A DNA stretch of 7,058 nt, from assembly GCA_030672465.1 (NCBI GenBank), contig DAOVGJ010000032.1, positions 1 through 7,058 of the forward strand, written 5' to 3'. This document shows, in pieces, positions 5,064-7,058 of this stretch. The translations under genes were made by a program, and so were the position numbers. The DNA comes from Pseudomonadota bacterium (GTDB taxonomy: Bacteria > Desulfobacterota > BSN033 > WVXP01 > G020346125). Under the pieces are notes generated by a model that saw nothing but the letters and a program-made list of their open reading frames with translations, did no database searches and was not told the DNA's origin. Each line of letters starts with the position of its first letter. The stretch's first letter is position 1.

Positions 5064-6151
5064 CTTCTCTTTTTCCTGAAAAACCCCTTTTCGCCCTTAT
5101 CTTGCTCGATCGCCGCAAACTCCCTCAGCAACTCTTCTTGTCTTTTTGTCAATTTAGTCGGGGTTTTCACGGCAATCTGAACAATTTCATCTCCCTTCCC
5201 ATAGCCCCTCATATGATAAAAGCCCTCTCCCTTTAGTCGAAATATCTGTCCGCTCTGGGTACCCTTTGGGATGGTTAATTTCCTCGTTCCGTTGAGGGTC
5301 GGGACTTCGATATCCCCCCCCAAGGCGGCCTGGAAAAAGGATATGGGAATTTGACAAATAATATCATCTCCGTCCCTATCAAAAAATTCATGGCGTTCAA
5401 CGTGGATAATTACATAGAGATCCCCTGGTGGACCTCCCCTCTCCCCCTCCTCTCCTTCTCCCCTCAATCTCAGCCTGGATCCCGTTTCCACTCCCTGGGG
5501 GATTTTCAAGTCGAGGTTTTTCTTTTTTCTCACCTTTTTCTGACCCCTGCACTGACTGCATGGGGTATGGATTACTTCCCCCTCGCCCTGACAATCGGGA
5601 CAGGTGGTGCTTATGCTAAAAAATCCCTGGATATGACTAATCTGACCATGCCCCCGGCACGTTGGGCAGGTCGAGGGAAATGTTCCGGGTTCAGCTCCAG
5701 AGCCTCCGCAATGATCGCACTTCATGGACTTGGGTATCTCAATATTTATCTCTTTCCCAAAGGCGGCATCGAGAAAGGATATGGTCAGATCGTACCGTAG
5801 GTCGGCGCCGGCCCTTGCCATTGTTCGGCCTCTTCGAGTGGTCCCAAACCCGAAGAAATCCTCAAATATATCGCCAAACGTGGAGAATATGTCTTCAAAT
5901 CCCCTAAACCCGGTAAAGCCTGTTCCCTTTAACCCCTCGTGACCGAAACGGTCGTAGATTTCCCTTTTTTCAGGATCCCTCAGGACTTCGTAGGCCTCGG
6001 AGGCCTCTTTGAACCTCTCCTCTGCTTTCCTATCCCCTGGATTCCTATCCGGATGATATTGCATTGCTAATCTCCGGTAGGATCGCTTAATCTCCTCTTC
6101 GCCCGCATCCCTTCCGACACTCAGGATTTTGTAATAATCTCGCTCTGCCAT
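5048..6151 (-). CDS. dnaJ: DnaJ (Hsp40) co-chaperone, full length
   Basis: A 367-residue type I Hsp40. Residues 1-70 are the J domain with the HPD motif at 33-35 that stimulates the DnaK ATPase. Residues 71-110 are a Gly/Phe-rich linker. The cysteine-rich region holds four CxxC repeats (C145/C148, C162/C165, C184/C187, C198/C201) binding two zinc ions. The two C-terminal substrate-binding domains follow (about 210-335), with GDLYVIIHVERHEFFDRDGDD typical of the family, split here by its own Gly-Asp start. The fourth zinc repeat is CSQCRGQK rather than CxxCxGxG, so its last Gly is Lys; the cysteines are intact. A basic tail (FFRKKRRWGKG) ends the protein and overlaps yacG. It acts in the cytoplasm with DnaK and GrpE in folding of nascent or stressed proteins; neither partner gene is in this window. 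The ATG has only a weak AAGA upstream. Closest alternative is the paralogue CbpA, excluded by the zinc region. Confidence 0.95.
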   Translation of the reverse strand: MAERDYYKILSVGRDAGEEEIKRSYRRLAMQYHPDRNPGDRKAEERFKEASEAYEVLRDPEKREIYDRFGHEGLKGTGFTGFRGFEDIFSTFGDIFEDFFGFGTTRRGRTMARAGADLRYDLTISFLDAAFGKEINIEIPKSMKCDHCGGSGAEPGTFPSTCPTCRGHGQISHIQGFFSISTTCPDCQGEGEVIHTPCSQCRGQKKVRKKKNLDLKIPQGVETGSRLRLRGEGEEGERGGPPGDLYVIIHVERHEFFDRDGDDIICQIPISFFQAALGGDIEVPTLNGTRKLTIPKGTQSGQIFRLKGEGFYHMRGYGKGDEIVQIAVKTPTKLTKRQEELLREFAAIEQDKGEKGFFRKKRRWGKG

Positions 6152-6211
6152 TGAATTTCTTAAAGTGTATGGGGATTTAAAAGGTTCAAGTTATCGTAAT
6201 TATTGATTTAT
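6152..6211 (-). promoter_or_regulatory. fmdB-like/dnaJ spacer with heat-shock-like elements
   Basis: Read on the minus strand, CTTGAAC (6190-6184) is followed by CCCCATAC (6174-6167), resembling the -35 and -10 boxes of sigma32 promoters. The gap between them is only 9 bases, whereas known examples such as E. coli dnaK and groE have 12-13, and the predicted start would leave about ten bases before the dnaJ ATG. Function is therefore doubtful. Confidence 0.2.
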
Positions 6212-6550
6212 CTATTTTTCATAATCATCGATGATTTTTCCAGTACGGGCCCTTTCAACCACCTCATCGAATTTCGGTCCTAAATCTGCGCCCAAATCTT
6301 TAGCACGCTTCTTGGCCCATAATCCTATGTTGCGGGAATCCTTGTAGAAGGTATCATCTCGAGGTTTTTCCGGGTCGAAATCCCTTAAACGGGAATCCTC
6401 CGATTGGTGATAGGAGAAGCGGGATAACAGACGGGTTAGTTTGGTCGAGGTACACCTTTCACACCGGATTTTCGATTCGTCCTCAGAACGTATGATCAGC
6501 GCGCTAAACTCGGCATTGCATCTCTTGCAACGATATTCGTAGATAGGCAT
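6212..6550 (-). CDS. FmdB-family zinc-ribbon protein
   Basis: A 112-residue protein starting MPIYEYRCKRC, the hallmark of the FmdB-type putative regulatory zinc-ribbon family. C8/C11 and C30/C33 form the predicted zinc site and the ribbon ends near residue 36. The rest (37-112) is hydrophilic, rich in charged residues and probably helical, with the sequence GLWAKKRAKDLGADLG near 76-91; it shows no known catalytic motif. The family name comes from a gene beside formamidase, and its general function is not established, so a regulatory role should not be assumed. The start is well supported: AGGAG at 6566-6562 lies 11 bases before the ATG and overlaps the UAG of the upstream gene, implying coupled translation. 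dnaJ begins 60 bases downstream, so a joint transcript is likely. Confidence 0.85.
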   Translation of the reverse strand: MPIYEYRCKRCNAEFSALIIRSEDESKIRCERCTSTKLTRLLSRFSYHQSEDSRLRDFDPEKPRDDTFYKDSRNIGLWAKKRAKDLGADLGPKFDEVVERARTGKIIDDYEK

Positions 6551-6564
6551 ATCCGTCTCGTCTC

Positions 6565-6795
6565 CTATTCCTTCTCTGGAGTTGCCTCATTTTCGACGGA
6601 TTCTTTGGATTTCCTCCCCTGCTCGTTGGTGGTTTCTTCCTTTCGTCCTTCCTCGGACATGTCAAAGTCCACGTTATCGGAAATATCCGGAAGTGCTCTC
6701 AGAAATTCCTCCCACTCCTCGGCGGAGATGATTCCTTCCCTCAAGTTCCTCTCAATGGTCCTTTTGTCGAACTTTTTGTTCTCATCGATATGCAT
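6565..6795 (-). CDS. Small conserved-looking hypothetical protein with acidic tail
   Basis: A 76-residue protein, function unknown. Residues 7-38 (KKFDKRTIERNLREG, then IISAEEWEEFLRALPD) look like a compact helical unit: a basic helix, a Gly turn and an acidic helix. I recall similar short KR-x-x-ER-N-x-R-x-G-x-I-S-x-E-E proteins in deltaproteobacteria, but this is memory, not a search. Residues 40-76 are low-complexity Glu, Lys, Asn and Ser and are probably disordered. There is no signal peptide, membrane segment or cysteine. A GAGAG stretch precedes the ATG by six bases. Its stop codon overlaps the ribosome site of the FmdB-like gene, which fits a leader gene of the fmdB-like, dnaJ, yacG transcript. 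Coding status is supported by this tight junction more than by homology. Confidence 0.65.
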   Translation of the reverse strand: MHIDENKKFDKRTIERNLREGIISAEEWEEFLRALPDISDNVDFDMSEEGRKEETTNEQGRKSKESVENEATPEKE

Positions 6796-6940
6796 TATCG
6801 TAACTCTCTATCTGAAGGTATTTAAATGACCTTAAGTTATTATTATTATCACATTTCATTTCCATATTCAATATCTTAGAAACTGGAGTTTCAAGGGAAC
6901 ACCATTGTCCATGAGCGAAATGGGCTTATGCCATCCACAC
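6796..6940 (-). promoter_or_regulatory. Presumed control region of the dnaJ cluster, with palindrome
   Basis: On the minus strand TTGAAT (6871-6866) and GATAAT (6850-6845), 15 bases apart, form a plausible but short-spaced sigma70 promoter with a start near 6838, leaving a leader of about 43 bases. Just upstream is the palindrome GAAACT-GG-AGTTTC (6879-6892), a possible operator, and it overlaps CTTGAAA (6895-6889 on the minus strand), a perfect sigma32-type -35 box for which no CCCCAT partner is seen. Confidence 0.3.
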
Positions 6941-7058
6941 GGAATGATGGAATGTTGGAGTATTGGAATAGTGGGTATCAAAAGTGGAAACAACACATTT
7001 ATTGTTTTTCTTCCTCTCAACCCATCGTTCCAGTATTCCATTATTCCAATATTCCAGT
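6941..7058. repeat. Inverted-repeat element built from GGAATNNT octamers
   Basis: The left arm (6941-6976) is four and a half 8-base units: GGAATGAT, GGAATGTT, GGAGTATT, GGAATAGT, GGGT. The right arm (7020-7055) read on the minus strand is GGAATATT, GGAATAAT, GGAATACT, GGAACGAT, GGGT. The arms agree at 27 of 36 positions and flank 43 bases, in which AAACAA and TTGTTT can extend the stem. The element reaches the right window edge and may continue. It could be a non-coding repeat family or the flank of a mobile or structured element. Confidence 0.65.

Noticed and set aside
6223..6236. 14-bp palindrome AATCATCGATGATT at the end of the FmdB-like gene
   Set aside because: It falls on Ile-Ile-Asp-Asp codons that make it easily by chance, and no T tract follows to make a terminator.
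6911..7058. Open frame on the plus strand through the octamer repeats (MSEMGLCHPHG...)
   Set aside because: The absence of stops follows from the 8-base repeat units; no ribosome site or sensible protein composition supports it.
1..7058. CRISPR array, tRNA, rRNA, transposase or phage genes
   Set aside because: No regular repeat-spacer pattern, cloverleaf with CCA end, rRNA core or transposase motif was seen on either strand.

Overview
The window looks like a chromosomal segment of a Gram-negative bacterium with type IV pili. Gene content (a pilV/pilW/pilX-type minor-pilin operon, a class III prepilin, and an fmdB-like, dnaJ, yacG cluster) and protein style are compatible with a deltaproteobacterium/Desulfobacterota or a neighbouring phylum. 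That placement is inference: there is no rRNA or other strong taxonomic marker here. Coding DNA is of balanced base composition, and the long gap in the middle is visibly AT-richer.

Layout. 1-3424 (+): three closely spaced genes for inner-membrane-anchored, pilin-like proteins. They are a PilV-like protein cut by the left window edge, a PilW-like prepilin with a clear G|SVLIE processing site, and an unusually large (about 790 residue) PilX-like protein. The last carries Ca-loop-like motifs, a probable beta-helix stretch and a beta-rich, possibly carbohydrate-binding-like C-terminal half. No pilY1 gene follows within the window. 3425-4285: an 860-base AT-rich gap without a convincing gene. It holds a near-consensus sigma70 promoter (TTGACA-17-TATGAT), an 11-bp perfect inverted repeat, a hairpin, short direct repeats, a 12-bp palindrome and a possible 54-codon ORF. 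4286-4744 (+): a complete type IV prepilin gene with a G|FTLVE processing site.

4881-6795 (-): a convergent cluster, read right to left. It encodes a small conserved-looking acidic protein, an FmdB-type zinc-ribbon protein, a complete DnaJ co-chaperone, and YacG, a zinc protein known as a DNA gyrase inhibitor. Gaps are 14 and 60 bases, and yacG overlaps dnaJ by 16 bases, which fits one transcript. 6796-7058: the presumed control region of that cluster, then a repeat element of GGAATNNT-type octamers in two inverted arms that reaches the window edge.

How it works together: the left half supplies minor pilins that would prime or decorate a pilus fibre plus a candidate fibre subunit. The right half is protein-quality-control and zinc-protein housekeeping. 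The most unusual items are the giant PilX-like protein, the apparently geneless region downstream of a near-consensus promoter, and the octamer inverted-repeat element. No complete new defence or mobile system is visible.
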